Positions 1 to 9,792 of a stretch of DNA of 64,000 nt are shown here, in pieces. Source of the stretch: SG8-30 sp964406445 (GTDB lineage Bacteria > Pseudomonadota > Gammaproteobacteria > Steroidobacterales > Steroidobacteraceae); NCBI GenBank assembly GCA_964406445.1, contig CAYORU010000005.1:62001-126000 (forward strand), read 5' to 3'. Position 1 is the stretch's first letter. Each line of letters begins with the position of its first letter. The translations under genes and the position numbers were made by a program. The notes beneath the pieces were generated by a model that worked only from the letters and a program-made list of their open reading frames with translations, was not told where the DNA came from and did no database searches.

Positions 1-532
1 CTTCCCGAACCTCGCGGACGACAACTGGCAGTGGGGCGGCACCGAGGACGCGGTCTACACGAGCATCGCGCAGGGCCGCCTCGGCGCGATGCCGCCCTGG
101 GGAGAAATGCTCGGGCAGCGCGGCGTCGAGGAAGTGGTCGCCTACGTGCTGACGCTTTCCGGACAATCGGCGCCGCCCGACCTCGCGGCCGCCGGCGAGC
201 CGCGGTTCCAGGCGGTCTGCGCCGCCTGCCACGGCCTCGACGGCAAGGGCATGCAGGCGGTCGGCGCGCCCAACCTCACCGACGACATCTGGGTCTATGG
301 TGGCGGCGCCGAGATGGTCCGCTACGCGATCGTGAACGGCCGCCAGAACCAGATGCCGGCGCAGCTCGAGCTGCTCGGCGAGCAGCGGGTCCGGCTGCTG
401 ACCGCGTACGTGCTCTCGCTCTCCCCGCAGCCGGCAGCGCCGGCGGCGGAGCCCGTGGCATCCGACGTGGCGACCGCGGCGGGCAGCGGCAGCGAGGCCG
501 CGGCTACAGCGGGTGCCGATGACCCGGGCTGA
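1..532 (+). CDS. ccoP: cbb3 oxidase diheme subunit CcoP, C-terminal part
   Basis: Open reading frame entering from the left edge (frame starts at base 2), so only the last ~176 residues are present. CcoP is the membrane-anchored diheme c-type subunit that passes electrons to the CcoN/CcoO core of cbb3 oxidase. The visible part holds the end of the first cytochrome domain (AMPPWG, likely Met ligand of heme 1) and the whole second domain with a CAACH heme site near base 220 and a QMP Met ligand near base 350. The tail is Ala/Pro-rich. It overlaps the next gene. The downstream ccoG-fixH-ccoI-ccoS cluster confirms the assignment. ccoN, ccoO and the ccoP start lie outside the window. Confidence 0.95.
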   Translation, partial: FPNLADDNWQWGGTEDAVYTSIAQGRLGAMPPWGEMLGQRGVEEVVAYVLTLSGQSAPPDLAAAGEPRFQAVCAACHGLDGKGMQAVGAPNLTDDIWVYGGGAEMVRYAIVNGRQNQMPAQLELLGEQRVRLLTAYVLSLSPQPAAPAAEPVASDVATAAGSGSEAAATAGADDPG

Positions 533-868
533 CGGGCGCGAAGCGCCCGACGCCGGCGACGCGCCGGAGGGCGTCGCCTGGAGCCGGTTCGCCCAGGACA
601 CGGCCGTGACCCTGTGGCCGTCCTTCCTCGCGGCCTCGGTGGCGACGCTGTTCTTCTTCGCCTTCTTCGACCCGGCGGTGTTCGGCCAGGGCGCCGCGCC
701 GCCCGACTGGCTCGCGGAACACCGCATGGCCGGCTACGCGGTCGGTTTCTTCTTTTTCTGGACGGTATGCACCCTCTCGAGCGCGCTGACGCTCTACCTC
801 GTCCGGACCTCGCGGGAAACGGCGGGGCAGGGCCGACGACCCGCCGACGGCAGGCGCCGGGAACGACC

Positions 869-872
<4 letters not shown>
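519..872 (+). CDS. Small two-helix membrane protein between ccoP and ccoG
   Basis: About 117 residues with two hydrophobic stretches (one around LAASVATLFFFAFF, one around AGYAVGFFFFWTVCTLSSAL) joined by a short loop, then an Arg-rich basic tail. The gene overlaps the end of ccoP by 14 bp and ends in a GTGA overlap with ccoG, so it is translationally embedded in the oxidase operon. The ATG at 519 was chosen; a GTG at 513 is also in frame. I do not recognise a named family. Position suggests a role in cbb3 assembly or stability; CcoQ is unlikely because that subunit is shorter, has one helix and lies between ccoO and ccoP. Confidence 0.75.
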
Positions 873-2250
<1,378 letters not shown>

Positions 2251-2254
<4 letters not shown>

Positions 2255-2769
2255 GCAACAGCATCGAGACCGACCTGCCCCGGCCCTGGCACCGCGAGCC
2301 CTGGGTCTGGCTGGTCATCGCGATCCCTGTCGCCACCGTGGTGGGCGGCATCGTGACGCTCGGGCTGGCCATCAGCAGCCGCGACGAACTCGTGACCGAC
2401 GACTTCCGCAAGGAAGGCGTGGCGATCTACGCCGACCCGCGCCGCGACGCCGCCGCAGCCGCGCTCGGCGTGACCGCCGAGCTCGAGGCGAGCCGTGCGA
2501 CCGGCGAGCTGCGGCTTCGCCTCGACCTGCCGCGCGGCCAGCCACCCGCCGAGCTGCTGCTCGTTCTCTCGCATGCCACCCGTGCCGAGTACGACCACCT
2601 GGTCGTGCTGCGCCACGCCGACGGGTCCTACGCGGGCAGGCTCGAGCGGTTCGAGCCGGGCCGCTGGTATCTCGAGGTCACGCCCCGCTCGCGCCAATGG
2701 CGCCTGAGGGGCACCCTCGAACCCGACAGCGCGGGACCGCTGCGGCTCTCGCCGGCCCCGGGTACCTGA
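2251..2769 (+). CDS. fixH: FixH/CcoH family cbb3 assembly protein
   Basis: A 172-residue FixH-family protein with one N-terminal membrane helix (about residues 18-42) and a periplasmic beta-rich domain. FixH/CcoH works with the copper ATPase CcoI in cbb3 oxidase maturation. Features typical of the family are the RDELVTDDFRKEGVAI segment after the helix and a C-terminal region ending in a WYLEV...WRLRG stretch. It overlaps ccoG by 4 bp and is followed after 3 bp by ccoI, so the two are probably co-translated. Confidence 0.9.
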
Positions 2770-2772
2770 GGC

Positions 2773-5217
2773 ATGGAGATGTCCGCCTGCTTCCACTGCG
2801 GCGAGCCCGTCCCGGCGGGCGTCGACCTGCAGCTGGTGCTCGGCGGCGAGCGCCGCCGGGTCTGCTGCGAGGGCTGCAAGGCCGCGGCGGAGTTCATCCG
2901 CGACGCGGGCCTCGCGGACTACTACCGCTTCCGCGACCGGCCGGCGCCGCGACCGGAGGCGGTCGCCGACGACGCCTGGTCGACCTACGACCGCACGGAG
3001 ATCCAGGCGCGCCTGGTCACGACCTCCGGCGCGATCTCGAGCGTCAACCTGCTGCTCGAGGGCATGCGCTGCCCGGCCTGCAGCTGGCTGGTGCAGCGCC
3101 GCCTCGAGCGCGCCCAAGGCGTCGCCTGTATCGCCGTGAACCCGGCAACCGCCCGCGCCCGCCTCGAGTGGCGCACCGGCGCCACGTCGCTGTCGCAGCT
3201 GCTGCGCGCCATCCACGCGCTGGGATACCGGCCGCACGTGCTCGGAGCCACGGACACGCTCGAGGTCGCCGTGCGCGAGCGGCGCACCGCCCTCAAGCGG
3301 CTCGCGGTCGCCGGCTTCGGCATGATGCAGGTGATGATGTTCGCCGTCGGCCTGTATGCCGGCGCCTTCGAGGGCATGGATCCCCTGCTGCGCGAGTACC
3401 TGCGCCTCGTCAGCCTGCTGGTCGCCACGCCGGTGCTGTTCTACTCGGGCCGGCCCTTCCTCGAGGGCGCGTGGCGCACGCTGCGGGCGCGAGGCCTAGG
3501 CATGGACGTGCCGGTGTCGCTGGCGCTGCTCCTCGCCTACTCGGCGAGCGTCTACAACACGTTCCGGGGCGCCGGCGAGGTCTACTTCGACTCGGTGACC
3601 ATGTTCATCTTCCTGCTGCTCGTCGGCCGCTTCGCCGAGATGACTGCGCGGCACCACGCCGGCAGCACCAGCGACGCACTGATCCGCCTGCTGCCGGCGA
3701 GCGCCCTGCGCGTGCGTGGGGGACGCAGCGAGCGGGTCGCGGTCGCCGACCTGGCGGCGGGCGACGAGGTGCTCGTGCCCTCCGGCGAGGCCTTCCCCTG
3801 CGACGGTCGCCTGCTCGACGGCCGCACCGCCGCCGACGAGTCGCTGCTCACCGGCGAGTCGGCGGCCGTCGCGAAGGCGGCCGGCGACCCGCTGATCGGC
3901 GGCTCGCTGAACCTCGGCCGACCGGCGCGGATCGAGGTGACGGCGGTGGGGCACGACACCGTGCTCGCCGGAATCGTCCGGCTGCTCGAGCGTGCGCAGA
4001 CCGAGCGGCCCGGCCTCGCCCGGCTCGCCGACCGCTGGGCCAGCGTATTCGTCGCGGTGGTCCTGCTCGGCACCGCCGCGGTCGCCGCGGCCTGGCTCGC
4101 GATCGAGCCCGCGCGCGCGTTCGAGGTCACGCTCGCGGTGCTGGTGGTCACCTGCCCCTGCGCGCTTTCGCTCGCCACGCCGACCGCGATCACCGCGGCG
4201 ACGGCGAGCCTCGCGCGCAGCGGCCTGCTGGTCACGCGCGCCGACGCCGTCGAGGCACTGGCGAAGGCAGACACCGTGGTCTTCGACAAGACCGGCACCT
4301 TGACCGCCGGCCGGCCCGCGCTGCGCGCGGCTTCGCGCCTCGGCCCGCTCGGGGAGGACGAATGCCTGCGCCTCGCCGCGGCGCTGGAGCAGTCGTCGTC
4401 GCACCCCCTGGCGCTCGCCTTTCGCGACGTTGCAGGTCCGCTGCCACCGGCATGCGAACTCGACGCGCACGCCGGGCACGGGCTCGAGGCGACCGTCGAT
4501 GGCCTGCGCCATCGCATCGGCCGGCGCGACTTCGTCGCGGCCATCGCGGGGGCGGCCGACCTGCCCGACGCGGGCCTCTACCTCGGCCGCGACGGCCTGT
4601 GGCTGGCGCGATTCGAGGTCGAGGACCCCCTTCGCGCGGGAGCGGCCGGCGCCGTCTCAGGGCTGCGCGGGCTCGGCCTCGAGGCTGTCGTCGCGAGCGG
4701 GGATCACGCCGGCTCGGTCGCCGCCGCGGCGGACGCGGCCGGCATCGGCCGCTGGCACGCCAGGCTCGCGCCGGCGGACAAGGTCGCGCTGCTGCAATCC
4801 CTGGCGCGCGCCGGGCGACATCCGGTGATGGTCGGCGACGGCGTCAACGACGCGCCGGTGCTGGCCGGCGCGCCCGTGTCCATCGCCATGGGCGCTGGCG
4901 CTTCGCTCGCGCAGACGAGCGCCGACATGGTCTTGATGGCGCGCGGACTGGAGGCGCTGCCACGCGCGGTGCAGACCGCCCGCCGCACGGTCGGGATCAT
5001 CCGCCAGAACCTCGCCTGGTCGGCGGCCTACAACCTGGGCTCGCTGCCGCTCGCCGCCCTGGGCCTGATCCCGCCGTGGCTCGCGGCCATCGGCATGTCG
5101 GCCAGCTCGCTCGTCGTCGTGGCGAACGCCTGGCGCCTCGCCCGCACGCCGCGGCCGGGCAAGGACGCGCCCGCCCGGCCGCCTGCCCGCGCCGGCGCGC
5201 TGGAGCAGCTGGCGTGA
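2773..5217 (+). CDS. ccoI: P1B-type copper-translocating ATPase CcoI/FixI
   Basis: An 814-residue heavy-metal P-type ATPase that exports copper across the inner membrane for cbb3 oxidase assembly. In order: an N-terminal cysteine-rich segment (CFHC at 6-9, CCEGC at 31-35), a heavy-metal-associated domain with C100PAC103, membrane helices, the actuator LTGES, the transport motif C461PC463, the phosphorylation motif D505KTGT and the hinge GDGVNDAP. The operon places it as CcoI rather than a general copper-resistance CopA. It starts at the first ATG 3 bp after fixH and overlaps ccoS by 4 bp. Confidence 0.95.
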   Translation: MEMSACFHCGEPVPAGVDLQLVLGGERRRVCCEGCKAAAEFIRDAGLADYYRFRDRPAPRPEAVADDAWSTYDRTEIQARLVTTSGAISSVNLLLEGMRCPACSWLVQRRLERAQGVACIAVNPATARARLEWRTGATSLSQLLRAIHALGYRPHVLGATDTLEVAVRERRTALKRLAVAGFGMMQVMMFAVGLYAGAFEGMDPLLREYLRLVSLLVATPVLFYSGRPFLEGAWRTLRARGLGMDVPVSLALLLAYSASVYNTFRGAGEVYFDSVTMFIFLLLVGRFAEMTARHHAGSTSDALIRLLPASALRVRGGRSERVAVADLAAGDEVLVPSGEAFPCDGRLLDGRTAADESLLTGESAAVAKAAGDPLIGGSLNLGRPARIEVTAVGHDTVLAGIVRLLERAQTERPGLARLADRWASVFVAVVLLGTAAVAAAWLAIEPARAFEVTLAVLVVTCPCALSLATPTAITAATASLARSGLLVTRADAVEALAKADTVVFDKTGTLTAGRPALRAASRLGPLGEDECLRLAAALEQSSSHPLALAFRDVAGPLPPACELDAHAGHGLEATVDGLRHRIGRRDFVAAIAGAADLPDAGLYLGRDGLWLARFEVEDPLRAGAAGAVSGLRGLGLEAVVASGDHAGSVAAAADAAGIGRWHARLAPADKVALLQSLARAGRHPVMVGDGVNDAPVLAGAPVSIAMGAGASLAQTSADMVLMARGLEALPRAVQTARRTVGIIRQNLAWSAAYNLGSLPLAALGLIPPWLAAIGMSASSLVVVANAWRLARTPRPGKDAPARPPARAGALEQLA

Positions 5218-5396
5218 GCATCCTGTACGTCCTGATCCCGCTCGGGCTCGTACTGGTGGCTTTCGCCGGCTGGGCTTTCTTCTGGGCCGTCGGCTCGGGG
5301 CAGTTCGACGACCTGGACACGCCAGGCTGGTCGGTGCTGGTCGACGAGACTGGCGCCGGAGAGGCTTCACGCGACGACGGGGAGCGCGGCGCGTGA
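5214..5396 (+). CDS. ccoS: Cbb3 oxidase assembly protein CcoS
   Basis: A 60-residue single-helix membrane protein. The diagnostic CcoS stretch FFWAVGSGQFDDLDTPG follows the helix (residues 4-24). CcoS is required for inserting heme b and copper into CcoN. The GTG start at 5214 overlaps the ccoI stop (GTGA) and the gene ends in a GTGA overlap with the next gene, so both junctions are coupled. The tail is acidic. Confidence 0.93.
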   Translation: MSILYVLIPLGLVLVAFAGWAFFWAVGSGQFDDLDTPGWSVLVDETGAGEASRDDGERGA

Positions 5397-6139
5397 ACGA
5401 GACCGGCCCGTGGCCCCTCTTCGCCGCCGCCGCGACACTCGGCCTGGCCGGCTCCGTGCACTGTCTCGCGATGTGCGGCGGGATCGCCGCCGCCGCCGGC
5501 AGCCGGCTGCCCGGCCGAGCCGCCGCCCGTCAAGGAGTGCTGTTCAACCTCGGGCGCGTGGCGGCCTACGCGGTGCTCGGTGTCGCGGTAGGCGCCGCCG
5601 TCGGCGCCGCGGTCGGCGCGGTCGGCGCACGGCCGGCGGCGCTGTGGCTACGCACGCTCGCGGCGCTGCTGATGCTGGTGCTTGGACTGCAGCTGCTGAC
5701 CGGGCGCGACTGGCTCGGACTCGAGCGGCTCGGCGCACGCGTCTGGCGCCGCCTGCAGCCCCTCGCCGGCGGTGCGCTGCGACTCCCCGGAGCGGCGCGA
5801 ATGCTCGCCCTGGGGCTGCTCTGGGGCTTCCTGCCCTGCGGCCTCGTCTACTCGGCGCTCGCGCTCGCGGCGGCTGGCGGCTCCGCCGCGACGGGCGCAC
5901 TCGCGATGCTGGCCTTCGGCGCGGGCACGCTGCCCTCGATGGTGGCGACCACGCTGGCCGGCAGCGCGGTGACCCGCCGCCTCGCCGGGCGCCACACCCG
6001 CGCGATCGCCGGCGGCCTGATGATCCTGTTCGCGGCCTGGACCGCGCTCGGGCCGCTCGCGCCGCATGCGGGCCACGCCCGCCACGACGTGGACGTGCCG
6101 GCGGAGAGCCACGACGGGCACCGGCACCACGCGCATTGA
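5393..6139 (+). CDS. TauE/SafE (DsbD/UreH-like) membrane protein of the cco operon
   Basis: A 248-residue protein with about six membrane helices of the sulfite exporter TauE/SafE, UreH-like family. The family motif SVHCLAMCGG near the N-terminus (C24, C28) and FLPCGLVY in the middle form a cysteine arrangement resembling the DsbD/CcdA core, suggesting thiol or metal handling. Genes of this family commonly follow ccoS in gammaproteobacteria. It ends in a His/Asp-rich tail (HAGHARHDVDV, HDGHRHHAH) that could bind copper or another metal; that role is inference. It is the last gene of the operon and faces the convergent DksA-like gene 21 bp away. Confidence 0.85.
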   Translation: MNETGPWPLFAAAATLGLAGSVHCLAMCGGIAAAAGSRLPGRAAARQGVLFNLGRVAAYAVLGVAVGAAVGAAVGAVGARPAALWLRTLAALLMLVLGLQLLTGRDWLGLERLGARVWRRLQPLAGGALRLPGAARMLALGLLWGFLPCGLVYSALALAAAGGSAATGALAMLAFGAGTLPSMVATTLAGSAVTRRLAGRHTRAIAGGLMILFAAWTALGPLAPHAGHARHDVDVPAESHDGHRHHAH

Positions 6140-6160
6140 ATCGAGGGTGGCCGACCGCCC

Positions 6161-6496
6161 CTAGGCGGCGAACTCGGCGCAGCGTATGCAGCGGTCGGAA
6201 TGCGGCAGGGCCTGCAGGCGGCGCTCGTCGATCGGCTCCCCGCAGACCGCGCAGTCCCCGTAGCTGCCCTCCTCGAGCCGCTTCAGCGCGCGGTTGATCT
6301 GCGAGATCTCGGCGGCCGTGGTCGCGCTGAGGCCCGCGAGCACCGCGTCGTTCTCCATCTGCACGACCTGCTCGGCGAAGTCCTTCTCGAGCGGTCCCGT
6401 CGCGCGCGTCATGTCCGCGTGGACGTCCCGCGCGCGCACCAGCAGCTCCTGCTTGCGCGCCTCGAGGCGCGCGCGGATGGCCGCGCAATCCCGCAT
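6161..6496 (-). CDS. DksA/TraR-family C4 zinc-finger protein
   Basis: A 111-residue DksA/TraR-family protein: an N-terminal helical region followed by a four-cysteine zinc finger (C82, C85, C103, C106; CAVCGEP and CIRCAEF). Such proteins bind the secondary channel of RNA polymerase and modulate transcription. At 111 residues it is shorter than DksA (about 150) and nearer to DksA2/YbiI-like proteins. The ATG at 6496 was preferred over a longer upstream frame that would add a low-complexity GP-rich leader. Transcribed convergently with the cco operon. Confidence 0.85.
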   Translation of the reverse strand: MRDCAAIRARLEARKQELLVRARDVHADMTRATGPLEKDFAEQVVQMENDAVLAGLSATTAAEISQINRALKRLEEGSYGDCAVCGEPIDERRLQALPHSDRCIRCAEFAA

Positions 6497-6660
6497 GCGC
6501 CCTCCCTGCGGTCCGCCCCGGGCGGGGCCGCCTGGGACCATGGTGCTTCAGCGACCGCCCCAGTCCTATGCGTACTGCCGCTTAATCGGGTACGCAGCGG
6601 GCGCAGCCGGCAGTTCGACCCGCATCGCCGCGGCGGTCGACAGCCACCCTCGCGGTCTCG

Positions 6661-6690
6661 TTGCCTCGGCCGCGCCGCCGCCCTTAATAT
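6661..6690 (+). promoter_or_regulatory. Candidate sigma70-type promoter for the acidic DUF6763-type gene
   Basis: TTGCCT (6661-6666) and TAATAT (6685-6690) separated by 18 bp, about 55 bp before the ATG at 6746. Each hexamer matches four of six consensus bases. The AT-rich TTAATATT stands out in this GC-rich DNA. Confidence 0.4.
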
Positions 6691-6745
6691 TCGGGTGACG
6701 TCGCCCTCCCGAATCCGCACAAGCCACAAGCCGAGGCAGCCCCGC

Positions 6746-7078
6746 ATGGGCAGAGAACACGACCCGATCGCTGGACAGTGGTACGAGAACCTCGAGGAGG
6801 GCGAGCTCTTCCGGGTGCTCTCCGTCGACGAGGACGCCGAGCTGGTCGAGATCCAGTACGCCGACGGCGACGTGGAGGAGATCGACTACGACACCTGGAC
6901 CGAGATGGATCTCGAGCTGTCCGAGGCCCCCGAGGGCTGGTCCGACGAGGAGGAAGAGGAGGAGGACCTCGAGGAGGACGAGGACGACTGGGACGATGAA
7001 GAGGAGGACGAGGAGGACGACGACTGGGATGACGACGAGGACGAGGACGATCGCTACCGCGACCGCGACGACTACTGA
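6746..7078 (+). CDS. DUF6763-type small protein with extreme acidic tail
   Basis: A 110-residue protein. The N-terminal ~65 residues (IAGQWYENLEEGELFRVLSV, then DGDVEEIDYDTW) match my recollection of the DUF6763 family of gammaproteobacteria, whose function is unknown. From residue ~66 the protein is almost only Asp and Glu with a few Trp and ends in RYRDRDDY. Such a tail could bind cations or basic surfaces (DNA mimicry), but this is inference. The ATG at 6746 has a GAGG-type ribosome binding site about 10 bp upstream. The longer in-frame upstream extension is antisense to the DksA-like gene and was rejected. Confidence 0.8.
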   Translation: MGREHDPIAGQWYENLEEGELFRVLSVDEDAELVEIQYADGDVEEIDYDTWTEMDLELSEAPEGWSDEEEEEEDLEEDEDDWDDEEEDEEDDDWDDDEDEDDRYRDRDDY

Positions 7079-7149
7079 CCCGGCGCCGTCCTCCACCCGC
7101 CTCCAGGATCCACCCGCATCCCGCGCGCCGCGCGCGCGAGGGTGAACAG

Positions 7150-9066
7150 ATGACCCACGCCGGACCCGGCATGCCGCCCTCGGTCGCCGAACTCGAGCTG
7201 CGCGCCGTGCTCGACGCCGCGGTCGACGCGGTCATCATCATCGGCGCCGACGGCCTGATCGAGAGCTTCAACCGGTCCGCGGAGCGGCTGTTCGGCTACA
7301 CGGCCGAGGAAACGCTCGGCCGCAACGTGGCGATGCTGATGCCGGAGCCCTTCCGGAGCCAGCACGACCGCTACATGCATCACCACCTCACGACTGGCGA
7401 GCGGCGGATCATCGGCCTCGGGCGCGAGGTCGTGGCCCAGCGCCGGGACGGCTCGCTCTTCCCGGTGTTCCTCGCGGTCGGCCGCATCGAGGGCATGGAC
7501 CCGCCGCGCTTCGTCGGCTTCATCCACGACGTCACGGACCGCAAGCGCGCGGTCGAGGCGCTGCGCCGCGAACGCGACCGGGCGCAGGCCTACCTGGATC
7601 TCGCCGAGGTGATGCTGCTCGCGCTGGACGCGCGCGGCACCGTCTCGCTCGTCAACCGGAAGGGCTGCGAGATCCTCGGCTGGCCGGAGGACGAACTGGT
7701 CGGCCGGAACTGGTTCGACACCTGCCTTCCGGAGGACCTGCGCGAGGAAGTGCGTGAGATGTTCGGCCGGTTCTTCGAGGGCAACGCGTCGCCGGCGCGC
7801 TATGCCGAGCACGAGGTGGTCACCAAGTCCGGCGACCGAAAGCTCATTGCCTGGCGCAACGTCTTCCTGCGGGACGAACGCGGCCTGGTCAGCGGCACGC
7901 TGTCCTCGGGCGAGGACATCACCGAGCAGCGGCGCGCCCTCGAGGCGCTGCGCCAGAGCGAGCAGCTGCTGCGCGAAGCGCAGGCCATCGCCAACGTCGG
8001 CAACTACGACACGCGAATTCCGGGCGGCGTGCCGCACTGGTCGCCGCAGATGTACCGGATCCTCGGAATGGACCCGGCCGGCCCGCCGCTGCGGTTCGAC
8101 GAGTACCTCGAGCGCTGCGTGCACCGGGACGACCGGCAGCGGTTCCTCCGCGAGTGGCAGCGCCTCGCCGCCGACGGCGGGCAGCTGGACCTCGAGTACC
8201 GCATCCGCCGGCCGGACGGGTCGGTGCGCGACGTGCACGCGATCGCCCGCCTCGGGCGCGACGCGGACGGCGCGCTCAAGGTCATGGGCACGCTGCACGA
8301 CATCACCGAGAGAAAGCGGGCCGAGGAGGAGATCCGCCAGACGCAGGAGCGCCTGACGCAGTTCGCCCGCCTCTCGACGATGGGCGAGATGGCCGCCGGC
8401 CTCGCCCACGAGATCAACCAGCCGCTGACCGCCATCGCCAACTACGCCCAGGCCCTGCAGCGCCTGCTCGCCGCGCCCGAGCCGCCCGAGCCCGCGGACG
8501 TGGAACTCGCGCTGCAGCAGATCTCCGCCCAGGCGCTGCGGGCCGGCGAGGTCATCCGCCGCCTGCGCTCGTTCGTCAAGACCCGCGAATCGCGCTCGGA
8601 GGTCGTCGATCCCATGCAGCTCATCAGCGACCTGATGACCTTCGCCGAGCCTGACGTGCGGGTCAACGACATCCGGCTCAGGTTCGAGGCCGGCGAGGCG
8701 CTGCCGTCCGTGGTCTGCGACACGGTCCAGGTGCAGCAGGTGATGCTGAACCTGATCCGCAACGCGATCGACGCCATGAACGAATCCGGCGCCACCCGCC
8801 GCGAGATCACGATCCGCGCCACGCGGACCGAACCGGACTCTATCGAGATCAGCGTGGCGGACCACGGCCCGGGCATCGCGGCCGACGTGGCCGACAACAT
8901 CGGCAACCCGTTCTTCACCACCAAGGCCACCGGCACCGGCCTCGGGATCGCGATCAGCCGGTCCATCGTCAGGGCGCACGGGGGCCGGTTGTCCCACCGG
9001 CCAACACCGGGGGGCGGCGCCACGGTATTCTTCACGCTGCCGGTCATGCCAGGGAGCCAGACATGA
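7150..9066 (+). CDS. fixL: Oxygen-sensing histidine kinase FixL (heme PAS)
   Basis: A 638-residue soluble sensor kinase. Three PAS domains (about 17-135, 142-262, 272-392) precede a HisKA domain with phospho-acceptor H420 (GLAHEINQPLTAIANYAQAL) and an HATPase domain (NLIRNAIDAM, DHGPGIA, TGTGLGIAIS). The first PAS aligns with FixL heme domains: H72 is the proximal heme ligand, R92 matches the Bradyrhizobium FixL distal Arg220, I87 and L108 match pocket residues 215 and 236. The residue matching Arg206 is His78. FixL autophosphorylates under low oxygen and phosphorylates FixJ. It overlaps fixJ by 4 bp; the cbb3 assembly operon nearby is the expected type of target. Confidence 0.9.
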   Translation: MTHAGPGMPPSVAELELRAVLDAAVDAVIIIGADGLIESFNRSAERLFGYTAEETLGRNVAMLMPEPFRSQHDRYMHHHLTTGERRIIGLGREVVAQRRDGSLFPVFLAVGRIEGMDPPRFVGFIHDVTDRKRAVEALRRERDRAQAYLDLAEVMLLALDARGTVSLVNRKGCEILGWPEDELVGRNWFDTCLPEDLREEVREMFGRFFEGNASPARYAEHEVVTKSGDRKLIAWRNVFLRDERGLVSGTLSSGEDITEQRRALEALRQSEQLLREAQAIANVGNYDTRIPGGVPHWSPQMYRILGMDPAGPPLRFDEYLERCVHRDDRQRFLREWQRLAADGGQLDLEYRIRRPDGSVRDVHAIARLGRDADGALKVMGTLHDITERKRAEEEIRQTQERLTQFARLSTMGEMAAGLAHEINQPLTAIANYAQALQRLLAAPEPPEPADVELALQQISAQALRAGEVIRRLRSFVKTRESRSEVVDPMQLISDLMTFAEPDVRVNDIRLRFEAGEALPSVVCDTVQVQQVMLNLIRNAIDAMNESGATRREITIRATRTEPDSIEISVADHGPGIAADVADNIGNPFFTTKATGTGLGIAISRSIVRAHGGRLSHRPTPGGGATVFFTLPVMPGSQT

Positions 9067-9680
9067 AAGAGAAGCCACCGACCGTCTTCGTCGTGGACGA
9101 CGATGAGGCCGTCCGCACCTCGCTGCGGCTGCTGCTCAAGTCGGTCGGGCTGCAGGTCGAGACCTTTTCCTCCGGACAGGAATTCCTCGACCAGTACGAT
9201 CCGGACCGCTCCGGCTGCCTCGTCCTCGACATCCGCATGCCCGGCATGAGCGGCCTCGAGCTGCAGCAACACCTCAACGACCGGCACTCGATCATGCCCA
9301 TCGTCTTCATCACCGGCCACGGCGACGTCCCGATGGCGGTCGAGGCCATGCAGGCCGGGGCCGTCGACTTCATCCAGAAGCCGTTCCGGGACCAGGACCT
9401 GATCGACCGCATCAACCGCGCGCTCGAGAAGGACAAGGCGATGCGGGCGGAGCTCCGGGAACGCGACGAGATCCGCCGCCGCATGTCCCAGTTGACGCCC
9501 CGCGAGCGCGAGGTGCTCGAACTCGTCACCCAGGGCAAGGCCAACAAGGTGATCGCCGGCGACCTGAACGTGAGCCAGCGCACCGTCGAGATCCACCGAG
9601 CGCGGGTCATGGAGAAGATGGGCGCGGCCTCCCTCGCGCACCTGGTGCGCATGGTCATCGAGGCCCAGCGCGAGAACTAG
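9063..9680 (+). CDS. fixJ: Response regulator FixJ
   Basis: A 205-residue regulator: receiver domain (residues 6-120) with phospho-acceptor D56 (LVLDIRMPGMSG), acidic pocket VVDDDE, T84 and K106, then a LuxR/GerE-type helix-turn-helix (LTPREREVLELVTQGKANK and SQRTVEIHRARVMEKM). FixJ is activated by FixL under oxygen limitation and usually drives fixK or oxidase genes. The ATGA overlap with fixL supports a cognate pair. No fixK/fnr-type regulator lies in the window. Confidence 0.92.
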   Translation: MKEKPPTVFVVDDDEAVRTSLRLLLKSVGLQVETFSSGQEFLDQYDPDRSGCLVLDIRMPGMSGLELQQHLNDRHSIMPIVFITGHGDVPMAVEAMQAGAVDFIQKPFRDQDLIDRINRALEKDKAMRAELRERDEIRRRMSQLTPREREVLELVTQGKANKVIAGDLNVSQRTVEIHRARVMEKMGAASLAHLVRMVIEAQREN

Positions 9681-9792
9681 TTCACGCCTGCGGGTCTGCC
9701 CTAGCGGTATCTACCTATTCAACCTCCGGCGACGGGGCCGGAATACTCGGCTGCGGTCGCGATTGCCCCTTCGCGGCCGCGGCGGAGTACCG

